NCBI RefSeq assembly: GCF_003991585.1
Contig: NZ_PQSP01000003.1
Span: forward strand, 124,001-188,000
Reading direction: 5' to 3'
Source: Saezia sanguinis
Lineage (GTDB): Bacteria; Pseudomonadota; Gammaproteobacteria; Burkholderiales; Burkholderiaceae_C
Length of the DNA stretch: 64,000 bases
Each line of letters starts with the position of its first letter. Position 1 is the stretch's first letter. The notes under the pieces were generated by a model. That model was not told the origin of the DNA and made no database searches. It saw only the letters and a program-made list of their open reading frames with translations. This document shows, one piece after another, positions 1-9,124 of this stretch. A program made the position numbers and the translations under genes.

Positions 1-515
1 ACCCAGCTTTGCAGGAACTTCTTCGTCCCCTCATTGATGATGTTGCCCTGTGCATCAATCATTTCTTCTCTGAATTGCAAAAACACTTCAGGCTGGGTCA
101 GTGTAGGCATTGCCAGAAAAGTCAGCACATTGCGCAAATGCTGTTGTGCCAGCGCGCTGCCAATGGCCCCCGGGCTGGTGCCCAGAACACCCGCCGGCTT
201 GCCCTGCCATGCACTCTGCCCATAGGGGCGTGATCCCTGGTCCAGCGCATTTTTTAACACGCCTGGAATAGAGCGGTTGTATTCGGGCGTTACAAAAATA
301 ACGCCTTGCGAGGCTGCAATCGCCTGCTTAAATTTCAACACCGGTTCCGGTGTTGCACTGTCGAAATCCTGGTTATATAAGGGCAGGTTGCCAATTTCAA
401 CAAACTCGGCCTGAAACTCTTTGGGTAACAACTTGGTCAGTGCAACAGCCACCTGACGGTTCATGGATTCTTTACGCAAACTTCCAACAACTACTGCAAT
501 TTTATAAGTACTCAT
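1..515 (-). CDS. NAD(P)H-dependent FMN reductase family protein (partial, C-terminus outside window)
   Basis: The reading frame begins at an ATG at 515 (preceded by GGGAGTCGG as ribosome binding site) and runs off the left edge, so about 171 N-terminal residues are seen. The start reads MSTYKIAVVVGSLRKESMN, the flavodoxin-fold phosphate-binding loop of the YieF/ChrR/ArsH-like FMN reductases. It is followed by TPEYNRSIPGVLKNALD, the second signature of this family. Such enzymes are cytoplasmic flavoproteins that reduce quinones, azo dyes or metal oxyanions with NAD(P)H; the physiological substrate cannot be told from sequence. It is monocistronic as far as visible. Confidence 0.88.
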   Translation of the reverse strand, partial: MSTYKIAVVVGSLRKESMNRQVAVALTKLLPKEFQAEFVEIGNLPLYNQDFDSATPEPVLKFKQAIAASQGVIFVTPEYNRSIPGVLKNALDQGSRPYGQSAWQGKPAGVLGTSPGAIGSALAQQHLRNVLTFLAMPTLTQPEVFLQFREEMIDAQGNIINEGTKKFLQSW

Positions 516-711
516 ATCCGACTCCCTGTTTAAGAGCAATCATACAAACATCTTCCGGCCAAGGCCTGTAACTTCCATGTCATTATGCCCTGCGCATGGA
601 CGCCATGATGAATGTACGTTTAATTAAAAGCCATTCAGACCGCTTCAGATTGTTTTGTTGACCTCTATTATTCAATCTGTTGAATGGTACTTGGTTAACT
701 TACTGCACTGT

Positions 712-1485
712 CTAGTGTATATCAATCCAGGGGGTTCCGCTGTCTGCATCGGCTATGCGAACCTGATCTGGCGCGCACTCAAGCAAAGGGGCAAACAGCT
801 GTGTCACATATTCCGGCTGGTTATTCTGCTGGCTTAAATGGGCCGCGACAACCTGTTGCAAAGCACTGTGCCTGATTTCCCTGAGAATATCAGCGGCCAC
901 CTGGTTCGACAGGTGCCCCAGCGCCCCGGATACCCGCCTTTTCAGCCATACCGGATAGCTTGACCGGGCCAACAGCTCGGGCTCGTGGTTGGACTCCAGA
1001 AACAGTGCATGGCAATTGTAAATATTGCGGATGACATAATCCGTTGGCTGCCCCAGATCCGTCAGTACGCCCAGACGACTGCGGCTGTCTTCCACCCTCA
1101 ACTGCAATGGTTCACGCGCATCATGGGGTACGGTAAAAGGCGTCAAACGCAGATGGCCTATTTCAAAAGAGCGCCCATCGTGAGCAAACTGCACGCCTGA
1201 TGCAGCAGACTCCAGACTCATCGCGGTGCCTTCGCTCATCCACAAAGGAATACCCCAGCGTTGCGTGAACTTGAAGGCACAGCCCAAATGGTCAGAGTGC
1301 TCGTGTGTGATGAACACCGCCGACAAATCCGTCGGCTGCAATCCGGCGGCCGCCAGCCGCATCACCAGCTCTTTCTGGGTAAAGCCACAGTCAACCAGAA
1401 TGCGTGTCACCGCCCCCTGCACAGAAGCGCTTTCAATCACCAGCGCATTACCCGTACTGCCGCTGCCAAGGCTCTTAAACCGCAT
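712..1485 (-). CDS. MBL-fold metallo-hydrolase (YycJ/PhnP-like)
   Basis: A 257-residue cytoplasmic protein with the metallo-beta-lactamase fold. The zinc motif THEHSDH supplies H61, H63, D65 and H66, and the N-terminal GSGSTGNA loop is typical of the YycJ/WalJ-like and cyclic-phosphate phosphodiesterase branch. The ATG at 1485 follows GGAAAG. It lies downstream of dapA and bamC on the same strand, an order seen in many Burkholderiales, but a strong hairpin terminator (1524-1540) separates it from bamC, so it may have its own promoter or depend on read-through. The exact substrate is unknown; nucleic-acid or nucleotide phosphodiester hydrolysis is likely for the family. Confidence 0.85.
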   Translation of the reverse strand: MRFKSLGSGSTGNALVIESASVQGAVTRILVDCGFTQKELVMRLAAAGLQPTDLSAVFITHEHSDHLGCAFKFTQRWGIPLWMSEGTAMSLESAASGVQFAHDGRSFEIGHLRLTPFTVPHDAREPLQLRVEDSRSRLGVLTDLGQPTDYVIRNIYNCHALFLESNHEPELLARSSYPVWLKRRVSGALGHLSNQVAADILREIRHSALQQVVAAHLSQQNNQPEYVTQLFAPLLECAPDQVRIADADSGTPWIDIH

Positions 1486-1513
1486 ACAACTTTCCGGCTC
1501 TGTGATTAACTGC

Positions 1514-1540
1514 TAAAAAAATAGGGATGGAAACCATCCC
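1514..1540 (-). terminator. Intrinsic terminator after bamC
   Basis: A perfect 7-bp stem (GGGATGG / CCATCCC, 1524-1540) with a 3-nt loop is followed on the minus strand by a TATTTTTTT run. It sits between the bamC stop codon and the MBL hydrolase start. A T-rich tract on the plus side makes it potentially bidirectional. Confidence 0.75.
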
Positions 1541-1563
1541 CATTTTTATGGAACAAGAACAAC

Positions 1564-2694
1564 TCAGTTCAGATCTTTTGCCAGTGCATTGGTAATGCGC
1601 GTGGCAATCTGCTGGCTGACCGGCTGGCCTTTCTCATCAAAGACCTGAATCACCGTTGCATTGGGCGTATCGCTCGCAGCAGTCAGCTTGATCTGATAGG
1701 TCTGGGAGCTGGGCTGATTGCCGCTACCGCCAAACCAGCCACTGAACAGCCCCTTCTCACTGGCACGGGTATCAGCCACCGGATCTACATAACGTACCTG
1801 GTACATCCCGGTAGAACGGTCACGATTCACCACGGTAAAGCTCAGGCGGTCCAGCGAAATACCGACCCAGCGCCAGGCATCGTCCATCCCTTCGTCCAGA
1901 CGCACGGCAGGCTGCCCATTCACTTCAATGATATGTGCACGCGCCGGCATGGATTGAACCTGTGCCACCGCTTGCTGGGACTGTTCTTCGGAAACGCCCA
2001 GACGCACCATCAGGCGGCGCAGCATTTCAGCTTCCAGTTCCGGGTCCACCGCTCTGGGCTGCCACATGGTGGTGGTTTTATCGTTGCTGCTATAAACCTC
2101 TTCCACACCGCGGTGTGTAATATAAATCTCGGTTCCGGCCGGCGTCACCTCCAGACGGGTTCTGTACATATCACGCTCGCCCGTAGAGTAAAGGCTGTCA
2201 AAAATACTGCCCAATGTTCTGCGGACAAAATCCTGAGGAATCTTGGCACGGTTTTCGGCCCAGTCGGTCTCCATAATGCCGAGTTTGGGTTCATCCACCC
2301 TTAAAACAAAGCCCAGGTCCTGCCAGAAAGCCTCCACCGTTGACCACAACTGCTCCGGTGTGCGCTCCACCAGCAGCCAGCGCCGGTTGCCGTCGCGTTT
2401 CATCGTCACGTCGCCCACACTGTTACCTATGATCGAGGAGTTATTGGCGTTTTGGGCTGCCTGCTGCGCTGTCTGCAGTTCATTTGCCGATATAGCCCCC
2501 TGAACCGTATAGTTCTGATTGTTTTCCAGTTTGGTCAGGTCTGGTGGCACTTCCAGCGTAGGCCGCAATGTTGCGCTGTGATAATCAATCTTATCGGTCG
2601 TCAGTAAAGAATTGGCCGTTTCACACCCTGTGATTCCCACAGAAGCAACCAGAACCGCCAGTAATGATCCTACACGCAATGAAACCTTCTTCAT
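1564..2694 (-). CDS. bamC: Outer membrane protein assembly factor BamC
   Basis: A 376-residue lipoprotein. The signal peptide MKKVSLRVGS...VGITGC ends in a lipobox with acylated cysteine C24. It is followed by the unstructured segment typical of BamC and two helix-grip domains (roughly residues 95-215 and 255-376, containing GNRRWLLVERTPEQLWSTVEAFW and DDAWRWVGISLDRL-type segments). BamC is an accessory of the BAM complex that inserts beta-barrel proteins in the outer membrane. The gene follows dapA by about 100 bp on the same strand, the arrangement also found in enterobacteria. Length is slightly above the E. coli protein (344). The ATG start is supported by the signal peptide. Confidence 0.92.
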   Translation of the reverse strand: MKKVSLRVGSLLAVLVASVGITGCETANSLLTTDKIDYHSATLRPTLEVPPDLTKLENNQNYTVQGAISANELQTAQQAAQNANNSSIIGNSVGDVTMKRDGNRRWLLVERTPEQLWSTVEAFWQDLGFVLRVDEPKLGIMETDWAENRAKIPQDFVRRTLGSIFDSLYSTGERDMYRTRLEVTPAGTEIYITHRGVEEVYSSNDKTTTMWQPRAVDPELEAEMLRRLMVRLGVSEEQSQQAVAQVQSMPARAHIIEVNGQPAVRLDEGMDDAWRWVGISLDRLSFTVVNRDRSTGMYQVRYVDPVADTRASEKGLFSGWFGGSGNQPSSQTYQIKLTAASDTPNATVIQVFDEKGQPVSQQIATRITNALAKDLN

Positions 2695-2794
2695 AAATGA
2701 GGCAACTTTTCAAAAAATTAAACAAACCCTACCACCTGCAGACATCCTGCATTATCTGTCAGGCCAGGAAACTCTATGCAATGATACCCTGATT

Positions 2795-3682
2795 TTACGA
2801 AATCAGCCCCAACTGGCGTAAAGCGTTCTCTACCACAGGCTGGTGTGCTGATGTAAGCGGTGTCAATGGCAAACGGATACCCGGTTTGATTTTACCCATC
2901 CGGGCCAAAGCCCATTTCACAGGAATCGGATTAGGTTCCACAAACAGATACCGGTTCAGATCCATCAACTTAAAGTGAAGTTCCCGCGCCTTTGCAACCT
3001 GCCCGCCAATAGCGGCCATACACATCTCATGCATCAGCTTGGGCGCCACATTGGCGGTTACGCTGACATTGCCGTCCCCGCCCAGCAGCATCAAGGCCAC
3101 AGCCGTCGGGTCGTCGCCAGAATAAACACTGAAACCAGGCTTGCGGTTTTTCACCAGGTAGGCGGCACGATCAATGTTGCCTGTAGCCTCTTTGATCCCG
3201 ATAATCCCCTGCACCTCGGCCAGCCGCAACGCTGTTTCCGGCAGCATATCGGCCACCGTCCGGCCTGGCACATTGTACAAAATCACCGGCAAATCACCCG
3301 TTTCTTCCGCAACGGCTTTGAAATGCTGGTAAATCCCTTCCTGAGTGGGTTTGTTGTAGTAAGGAACCACCTGCAACTGGCAGTGTGCCCCAACCCCACG
3401 GGCATATTTGGCCAGATTGATGGCTTCGGCCGTAGAGTTCGCGCCGCAACCGGCCATGATAGGCACCCGACCAGCCGCATGTTCTACAGCCACCCGGATA
3501 ATTTCACAATGCTCTTCTACGGTCACCGTCGGAGATTCACCCGTGGTTCCCACCACGCCGATACAGTCGGTTCCCTGCTCAACATGCCAGTCGATCAACT
3601 GGCGTAAGGAAGCATAATCGACACTCCCATCTTCGAGCAACGGCGTAACCAAAGCGACAATACTGCCAGTAATAGGTTCCAT
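2795..3682 (-). CDS. dapA: 4-hydroxy-tetrahydrodipicolinate synthase
   Basis: A 295-residue TIM-barrel aldolase, the usual length. It condenses pyruvate with aspartate semialdehyde in the first committed step of lysine and meso-diaminopimelate synthesis. Visible active-site elements are GTTGES (T46, T47), the tyrosine of ILYNVPGR (Y136) and the Schiff-base lysine of IGIKEATGN (K164). It is the first gene of the dapA-bamC unit on the minus strand, linking peptidoglycan precursor supply with envelope assembly. No unusual features are apparent. Confidence 0.97.
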   Translation of the reverse strand: MEPITGSIVALVTPLLEDGSVDYASLRQLIDWHVEQGTDCIGVVGTTGESPTVTVEEHCEIIRVAVEHAAGRVPIMAGCGANSTAEAINLAKYARGVGAHCQLQVVPYYNKPTQEGIYQHFKAVAEETGDLPVILYNVPGRTVADMLPETALRLAEVQGIIGIKEATGNIDRAAYLVKNRKPGFSVYSGDDPTAVALMLLGGDGNVSVTANVAPKLMHEMCMAAIGGQVAKARELHFKLMDLNRYLFVEPNPIPVKWALARMGKIKPGIRLPLTPLTSAHQPVVENALRQLGLIS

Positions 3683-3926
3683 GTTTCAAACCAATTTCTT
3701 CATGAAGGATAATTGCTGATTGTATAGCGATACGCGATATATTTCAGAAAAAACCGCTCAGATGACTGCTTTCTATTCGGTCATTGCCATCAGGCCATAT
3801 GTCTCGTTTTGGCATGCCTTAGCGCGGCACAGTGTTTAGCGCTTGCAGGATTGATAAAACAGGCCCCCCAATCCTACAATTAACCTTCTTTTGCTTCACC
3901 TGTCTTCACCGCTTGTTTTTACCTTT

Positions 3927-4811
3927 ATGCCACAGACCAAACACCCCAAAATGATCCTGTCCATTCAGTCCCATGTCGCCTATGGGCACGCGGGCAATTC
4001 GGCTGCCGTATTTCCGCTGCAACGCCTGGGATTTGAAGTGCTGCCGGTTCACACCGTTCAGTTCTCCAACCATACAGGTTATGGTGCGTTCCGGGGCCAG
4101 GTTTTTACCGCCGAACACATTCATGACGTGATGTTGGGCATGCAAGAACGCAATATTCTGGGACAGATTGACGCAGTGCTTTCAGGCTACCTGGGGGACG
4201 GGTCCATCGGCAATGCCATTCTTGAGGCTGTTGCAACCATACGCGCACAAAACCCGGCGACGCTGTATCTGTGCGACCCGGTCATGGGTGATGTCGGGCG
4301 CGGCCTGTTTGTCAAAGAGAATATCCCTGACTTCATGCGCTCAGCGGCAGTACCTGCCGCCAGCATCATCACCCCGAACCAGTTTGAATTTGAACTCATT
4401 ACCCAGCATCAGCTCACCTCTGTACAGGATGCAATTGCCACCGCCCGCAAGCTGATGGCCCATACACAACTGCAGACGGTCATCATCACCAGCATTGCCA
4501 CACCGGATATTCCACAGGAGAAACTGGGCACGCTGGCCGTTACCGCCGGGCAGGCCTGGCTGGTTACCACGCCATTGATCCAGTTGCAGCCGCTGCCTAA
4601 CGGCATGGGCGATGTGTTTTCATCGGTATTTTTAGGGCGCACGCTGCAAGGCATGGCTGTAAACCAAGCACTGGAAGCCGCCACCGCCACACTTTACGCA
4701 CTGGTTGGCAATACCGAACCCGGCTCACGCGACCTGCCGCTGATCGCACAGCAGGAGCAGATTGTGGCACCGCAAAAAGTATTTAGTGCCACCGAAGTCA
4801 ACTGCGGTTAA
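3927..4811 (+). CDS. pdxY: Pyridoxal kinase PdxY
   Basis: A 294-residue ribokinase-fold kinase that phosphorylates pyridoxal to pyridoxal 5'-phosphate in the B6 salvage pathway. The N-terminal [15 protein letters not shown] motif and C-terminal [13 protein letters not shown] (the GTGD-like anion hole with catalytic aspartate) are diagnostic. An upstream in-frame TTG at 3891 would add 12 residues, but the ATG at 3927 gives the normal family length and is preferred. The gene converges on a methyltransferase with only 16 bp between stop codons. pdxH at 46152 is the other B6 salvage enzyme in this window. Confidence 0.93.
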   Translation: MPQTKHPKMILSIQSHVAYGHAGNSAAVFPLQRLGFEVLPVHTVQFSNHTGYGAFRGQVFTAEHIHDVMLGMQERNILGQIDAVLSGYLGDGSIGNAILEAVATIRAQNPATLYLCDPVMGDVGRGLFVKENIPDFMRSAAVPAASIITPNQFEFELITQHQLTSVQDAIATARKLMAHTQLQTVIITSIATPDIPQEKLGTLAVTAGQAWLVTTPLIQLQPLPNGMGDVFSSVFLGRTLQGMAVNQALEAATATLYALVGNTEPGSRDLPLIAQQEQIVAPQKVFSATEVNCG

Positions 4812-4827
4812 CAGCACACTTTCAAGA

Positions 4828-5595
4828 TCAAGCAGGCCGCCGGTAAACCCATGCCTGTGTGGTGTAAGGCATGGCAATACGCTCACGCCCCTGTAACGCC
4901 GGGTGCGTGGCAATCAGCGTTTTTAACTGTTCCAGAATGCTGGCCTGTTGCGGCTTGGGCAGTGCCGCAATAAAGCTCACCGACATGGTACGGCGGATAA
5001 TGACATCCTCCAGCGGCCCTTCATGCTGGTGCGCCCAGCGGTCATAACTGACCAGTTGCAGTGGAGAACGCTCCACTACCGCCTGCCATGTCATTTTATA
5101 AAACCGGGGCGCATCACCCTCATAGGGGGTGATGATATCAGTGACTTTCTGCACCCAGTCCACCGACTCATCCCGCACATTCCATATCAGCCCCAGCAGC
5201 CCGCCCGGTTTGAGCAAACGCATAAACTCCTGCAATGCCGCCTGAGTCGCAAACCAGTGAAACGACTGGGCGCAAACCACTGCGTCTGCAAACCCGCTCG
5301 GTAATGGAATCGACTGCGCCTCAGCCACCACAGCCTGCACAGCAGGGTAAGCCTCAACCAGCTTGACCAGCATCGGCTTTACAGGCTCTACGGCAACAAC
5401 TGCCGCACCCGTACCACACAGCAGCCTGGTGAATTTTCCTGTTCCAGCCCCCACTTCAACGGCAGTACGGCTTGGTTTCAGCCCTAAGCTTTGCTGCAGC
5501 CATGTCTGCGCCTGCTCGGGGTAACTTGGGCGCCCCTGTGAATAGGTCTGCGCAATCTGGGCATAGCTTCGGGCTACGGAATGGATGTTTTGCAT
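4828..5595 (-). CDS. Class I SAM-dependent methyltransferase
   Basis: A 255-residue protein with the Methyltransf_11/25-type Rossmann fold. The glycine-rich motif I is VEVGAGTGKFTRLL (near residues 45-60), and motif AVVCAQSFHWF precedes the loop GGLLGLIWNV. The N-terminal YSQGRPSYP is typical of a widespread family of putative small-molecule methyltransferases of unknown substrate. A related protein is encoded at 61220-62005. The start ATG at 5595 is well supported, since the protein begins directly with the family N-terminus. Confidence 0.85.
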   Translation of the reverse strand: MQNIHSVARSYAQIAQTYSQGRPSYPEQAQTWLQQSLGLKPSRTAVEVGAGTGKFTRLLCGTGAAVVAVEPVKPMLVKLVEAYPAVQAVVAEAQSIPLPSGFADAVVCAQSFHWFATQAALQEFMRLLKPGGLLGLIWNVRDESVDWVQKVTDIITPYEGDAPRFYKMTWQAVVERSPLQLVSYDRWAHQHEGPLEDVIIRRTMSVSFIAALPKPQQASILEQLKTLIATHPALQGRERIAMPYTTQAWVYRRPA

Positions 5596-5749
5596 TTGTA
5601 CAGACTCACATTTTGTTTGACAATTGATTCATATTGATTATTATCAGGTGGATGTATTTGCGCATGATATGCCGTCAAAAGCCCCTGTCCCTGTATTCCT
5701 ACATGCCCTACATGCATTTCCAACAACTGATCACACTCAGGAGCCATCC

Positions 5750-6490
5750 ATGAAATCCGGCAACCCGACTCTGAATGACCACATCTTTGATGACCTCTCT
5801 GCCACCAGCAAAAGCATGACCGTGCAAGGCACCATCAACAAGGTGGGACTGTTGCTGCTGCTGGTCATTGTTGCCTCGATATGGTCGTGGAACAAATTCA
5901 CCATGTCGCTGGATGACCTCAGTTCACTCATGCCCATTTTGTGGGGTTCCTTGATTGGCGGGTTTGTCGTGGGGCTGATTACCTGCTTTGTCAAAAAGGT
6001 ATCCCCCATTACAGCCCCCATTTACGCAGTGCTTGAAGGGATCGTACTGGGCATTATTTCTGCGATGTTTGAAAAGCAATACCCCGGCATTGCATTTCAG
6101 GCCATCATCCTGACATTTGGCGTCATGGCCATCATGCTGGTTGCCTATAAATCCGGGCTTATCAAGGTCACCCCCAAATTCACCATGTTTGTCATCATCG
6201 CCACAGGCGCCATTGCCCTGTTATACATTGTCGACCTCATCATGTCGCTGGTGTTTCACATGCCTATCACCTTTTTGCACGATTCCGGCTGGCTGGGCAT
6301 CGCGGTCAGCCTGTTTGTCATTGGTATTGCCGCGCTGAACCTGGTGCTGGACTTTCACTTTATCGACAAGGGCGTGGAAGAGCAGGCACCCAAATACATG
6401 GAATGGTATCTGGCATTTGGCCTGATGGTCACACTGATCTGGCTGTATCTGGAAATTCTCAGGCTGCTGGCCAAGGCCAGAAGCCGCTAA
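5750..6490 (+). CDS. Bax inhibitor-1/YccA family membrane protein
   Basis: A 246-residue polytopic inner-membrane protein with about seven hydrophobic segments. The N-terminal block NPTLNDHIF...MTVQGTINKVGLLLLL is characteristic of the BaxI_1 branch related to the BI-1/TMBIM superfamily; its role in bacteria is unsettled (stress-linked channel or regulator). The frame is open upstream to a TTG at 5624, but the ATG at 5750 has AGGAG seven bases before it and starts the conserved region, so it is chosen. The C-terminus converges on the VIT1-like transporter gene. Confidence 0.86.
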   Translation: MKSGNPTLNDHIFDDLSATSKSMTVQGTINKVGLLLLLVIVASIWSWNKFTMSLDDLSSLMPILWGSLIGGFVVGLITCFVKKVSPITAPIYAVLEGIVLGIISAMFEKQYPGIAFQAIILTFGVMAIMLVAYKSGLIKVTPKFTMFVIIATGAIALLYIVDLIMSLVFHMPITFLHDSGWLGIAVSLFVIGIAALNLVLDFHFIDKGVEEQAPKYMEWYLAFGLMVTLIWLYLEILRLLAKARSR

Positions 6491-6543
6491 GACCGTTCCT
6501 TTCCATTGCCCAGGTACCGGCCTGTTCCTTTATCAGGTTCAGG

Positions 6544-7245
6544 CTAGGCCTTGATCAGATACCCGACCGAATAGGTGATCACCATGGTGATCAGCCCCAC
6601 CAGCACATTTCTGACCACCGCCTTTCCCTTATGTGCATGCCCTAGCGCTGCGCTGATCCACCCGGTTAACGCCAGCGCCAGCAATACCACAACAAACGTT
6701 GCAGCAACCTTCATATTTTCAGGCATCAGCACAATAGACAATAAAGGCAATAACGCCCCTGCCGAAAAAGAACACATGGACGAAAAAGCGGCCTGCCATG
6801 GATTGGCATATTCCCCGGGCTTGATATTAAGCTCCATTTCCGCGTGAACAGCCAGTGCATTTTTCTGCATCAGCTCCTCAGCCACCTGATTTGCAAGCGC
6901 TTTTGAAAGCCCTTGCTTTTGATAGATATCACTCAGCTCCTGCACCTCGGCAGGATAGTCATGCTGCAACTCCCATTTTTCCCTTTCAATTTCTGCCTGC
7001 TCCATGTCACGCTGGGAACTGACAGAAACATACTCGCCCCCGGCCATGGACAGCGCGCCTGCCACCAGCCCGGCCAGGCCCGAAATCAGCAGTACGGTTG
7101 AATCTGCAGTTGCACCTGCCACGCCAATCACCAGGCCTGCTGTAGACACAATGCCATCATTAGCGCCCAATACGCCTGCACGCAATACATTGAGCCGATC
7201 CGCTAAATTGACATTGGCCGTATCATGCTGATGCGGTTTTCCCAT
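6544..7245 (-). CDS. VIT1/CCC1-family iron/manganese transporter
   Basis: A 233-residue inner-membrane protein. The N-terminus contains LRAGVLGANDGIVSTAGLVIGVAGA, the signature first transmembrane segment of the CCC1/VIT1 family, followed by a cytoplasmic metal-binding helical hairpin rich in Glu (QAEIEREKWELQ..., about residues 75-130) and three more membrane segments. Family members export or sequester Fe2+ or Mn2+. The frame continues upstream to a TTG at 7347, but the ATG at 7245 follows AAGGAG and begins the conserved domain. It fits the iron and oxidative-stress neighbourhood formed with the two reductases and sodB. Confidence 0.88.
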   Translation of the reverse strand: MGKPHQHDTANVNLADRLNVLRAGVLGANDGIVSTAGLVIGVAGATADSTVLLISGLAGLVAGALSMAGGEYVSVSSQRDMEQAEIEREKWELQHDYPAEVQELSDIYQKQGLSKALANQVAEELMQKNALAVHAEMELNIKPGEYANPWQAAFSSMCSFSAGALLPLLSIVLMPENMKVAATFVVVLLALALTGWISAALGHAHKGKAVVRNVLVGLITMVITYSVGYLIKA

Positions 7246-7352
7246 CTTCTGCTCCTTAGACCCTACCGTTGAAGTCTGCCAATACAACTGCCCACACAAA
7301 AACAGCAACACCTTTGCCATTTTGCCTTGATCGCACAGCACTGACAAATGAA

Positions 7353-7375
7353 AACACCGCTATAAAAGCGGTGTT
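7353..7375 (-). terminator. Intrinsic terminator of the first ferric-reductase-like gene
   Basis: Perfect 8-bp stem AACACCGC / GCGGTGTT with a 7-nt loop, followed on the minus strand by TTTTCATTT. It lies 76 bp beyond the stop codon at 7451. Confidence 0.7.
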
Positions 7376-7450
7376 GATATTGCCTTAGCCATGCGCTCAA
7401 TCCATCAGCCAGCATGGGCATCACAAATGCCGTGGGCCAACAGTGTTCTG

Positions 7451-8785
7451 TCAGCGCATCTCAAAACGCTCCGCATGGAAATCCGCCCCACTCAATCCCA
7501 TAGCCTTCAACCCGCTGCGCAGATCTTTGGCAAACCCGGACGGGCCACAGAACCATACACTGGTTTGCAACAGATCCTGCACCGTCTTTTGAATGATTTG
7601 GGCCGTCAGCCGCTGCTGCCGTTCATCCGCCACTCGGTGCAACGTTACTTGAGCCTTCGCACAAAGTTCATCCAGATTGGCTGGAAACTGCCCATCCTGT
7701 ACACTGCGCGTGCAATACCATAAATCAATCGCCTGCTGGGCTCCTCCGTGAAGCGCCAGATATTCCAGCCGGGCAATAAAGGGGGTAATCCCTATGCCTC
7801 CGGCAACCCACACCTGATGGACACGTGATGACTCAAAATTGAACTGCCCATAAGGCCCTTCAATACGCACCAATTGCCCAATCCTCAGAATATGCCCCAA
7901 CTGCCCGGTAAAGTCTCCCAGGGCTTTGATCGAAAATCTGAGTTCCTGTGTATTGCTTGAAGCAATGGTAAAGGGATGTGCACCTTCAAAGCCCCCGAAG
8001 TCTACAAAAGCAAACTGCCCTGGTTTGTATTGCATAGACTTACCCTCCGGTAAACGGACATGCACATCTGTGACACCTGCCGCGGCGTGCTCTATAGAAG
8101 AAATCGTTGCCGTGTACCGGCGTGGTTTCCCAATCAATTGCATCAGTGAAATAACGGCTGCGATACAGCCCATAGCGGTTAAAGGCACAACGATATAGGC
8201 CGCCGCCGAAGCCCACCACTGTGCCGGCAGCATCAGAATTCCATGGTAAGTAGCCATCAGATAAACGACCGGAAACAACTTATGTATCTGGCGGAAATAC
8301 CTGTAAGGAAAATACTTCACCAGCGCTATCAGCACCAGTACCAACAGAAGATAAAAGGCCCACTCCCCGGCATCTTCAGCCATTTCATACCACCAGGTGT
8401 GATCTCTTCCACGTCCTCCGCCAGAGCGATTACCGCCCCTTGGAATGACAAGCCCAAGGTGGCGCAACCAACTGGCGCTTTTATCCGTCACCCAGTGGCA
8501 AATAGCAGCAACGGCAACACTGATACCCGCCCATTTATGAAGTCCATAGGCCTTGTCAAGACCGTTCATGAACCTATCCAGACCTGCCGGCCTTACAGCA
8601 ACAATCACAGACAGCGTCATCAGCATCCATGCCACAAACCCTGTGAGCAGCCTCATCTGCCTACGCCAGTCCCCAAAATCAGATGCGGCAGAAAGACTTT
8701 GCCCGCATGGTGTCAGCCAAAAAACACCGATCGCAACGGCCAACACGCCACCAATAATCCACGGCGTCTTATGCACTCTTGCCAT
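7451..8785 (-). CDS. Ferric-reductase-like transmembrane flavoprotein, copy 1
   Basis: A 444-residue inner-membrane oxidoreductase of the COG4097 type. An N-terminal ferric-reductase-like domain of about six membrane helices (residues 1-210) contains paired histidines suitable for heme. The FAD domain carries HPFTIASSN and EGPYGQFNFES, and the NAD domain carries VAGGIGITPFIARLE and FCGPSGF. It likely moves electrons from NAD(P)H through FAD and heme across the membrane; the acceptor (Fe3+, quinone or another partner) is not known. The ATG at 8785 follows TAAGGAGAGG. It is a close paralogue of the neighbouring gene 9125-10462 on the same strand. A Fur-like box lies about 210 bp upstream. Confidence 0.87.
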   Translation of the reverse strand: MARVHKTPWIIGGVLAVAIGVFWLTPCGQSLSAASDFGDWRRQMRLLTGFVAWMLMTLSVIVAVRPAGLDRFMNGLDKAYGLHKWAGISVAVAAICHWVTDKSASWLRHLGLVIPRGGNRSGGGRGRDHTWWYEMAEDAGEWAFYLLLVLVLIALVKYFPYRYFRQIHKLFPVVYLMATYHGILMLPAQWWASAAAYIVVPLTAMGCIAAVISLMQLIGKPRRYTATISSIEHAAAGVTDVHVRLPEGKSMQYKPGQFAFVDFGGFEGAHPFTIASSNTQELRFSIKALGDFTGQLGHILRIGQLVRIEGPYGQFNFESSRVHQVWVAGGIGITPFIARLEYLALHGGAQQAIDLWYCTRSVQDGQFPANLDELCAKAQVTLHRVADERQQRLTAQIIQKTVQDLLQTSVWFCGPSGFAKDLRSGLKAMGLSGADFHAERFEMR

Positions 8786-8991
8786 ATGCCCCTCTCCTTA
8801 CCACTTTCTCATATTTACACCCGAATACCGAAACCCTCCGCAACATACAGCGTCGTGTTCAGTCGCGCAGCTTGATTCATACCTTTTCATTCTAAGCCGC
8901 ACATGGCCCAAAACCATGATCCAAAGCCCGTTTTCAAGGGCTTAATGATTTTTTAAGCTTCATGCTGTAACATGAATCATCATTCAAAAAG

Positions 8992-9010
8992 CAGAATGAA
9001 AACGATTATT
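8992..9010. promoter_or_regulatory. Candidate Fur-type box
   Basis: The stretch CAGAATGAAAACGATTATT matches the classical 19-bp iron box (GATAATGATAATCATTATC) at 13 of 19 positions. It lies in the intergenic region about 210 bp upstream of the copy 1 reductase start. An 11-base core AGAATGAAAAC recurs just upstream of copy 2 (10483-10493, minus strand). Assignment to Fur is inference; the window does not encode Fur. Confidence 0.4.
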
Positions 9011-9075
9011 CTTTTCAGTCGTTTTCTTAGGCCTCAACAAAACCCATCCACGACAGGCATACTGAATCTGCATAC

Positions 9076-9105
9076 AAAAAGCCCCGTCATTGAGTACGGG
9101 GCTTT
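9076..9105 (-). terminator. Intrinsic terminator of the second ferric-reductase-like gene
   Basis: An 11-bp GC-rich stem (AAAAGCCCCGT / ACGGGGCTTTT) around an 8-nt loop, followed on the minus strand by a T run. It starts about 20 bp beyond the stop codon at 9125. Confidence 0.85.
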
Positions 9106-9124
9106 TCATCGCAGTGAAGGATTG

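Noticed and set aside
2975..3607. 210-codon plus-strand frame
   Set aside because: Antisense to dapA; composition typical of a shadow.
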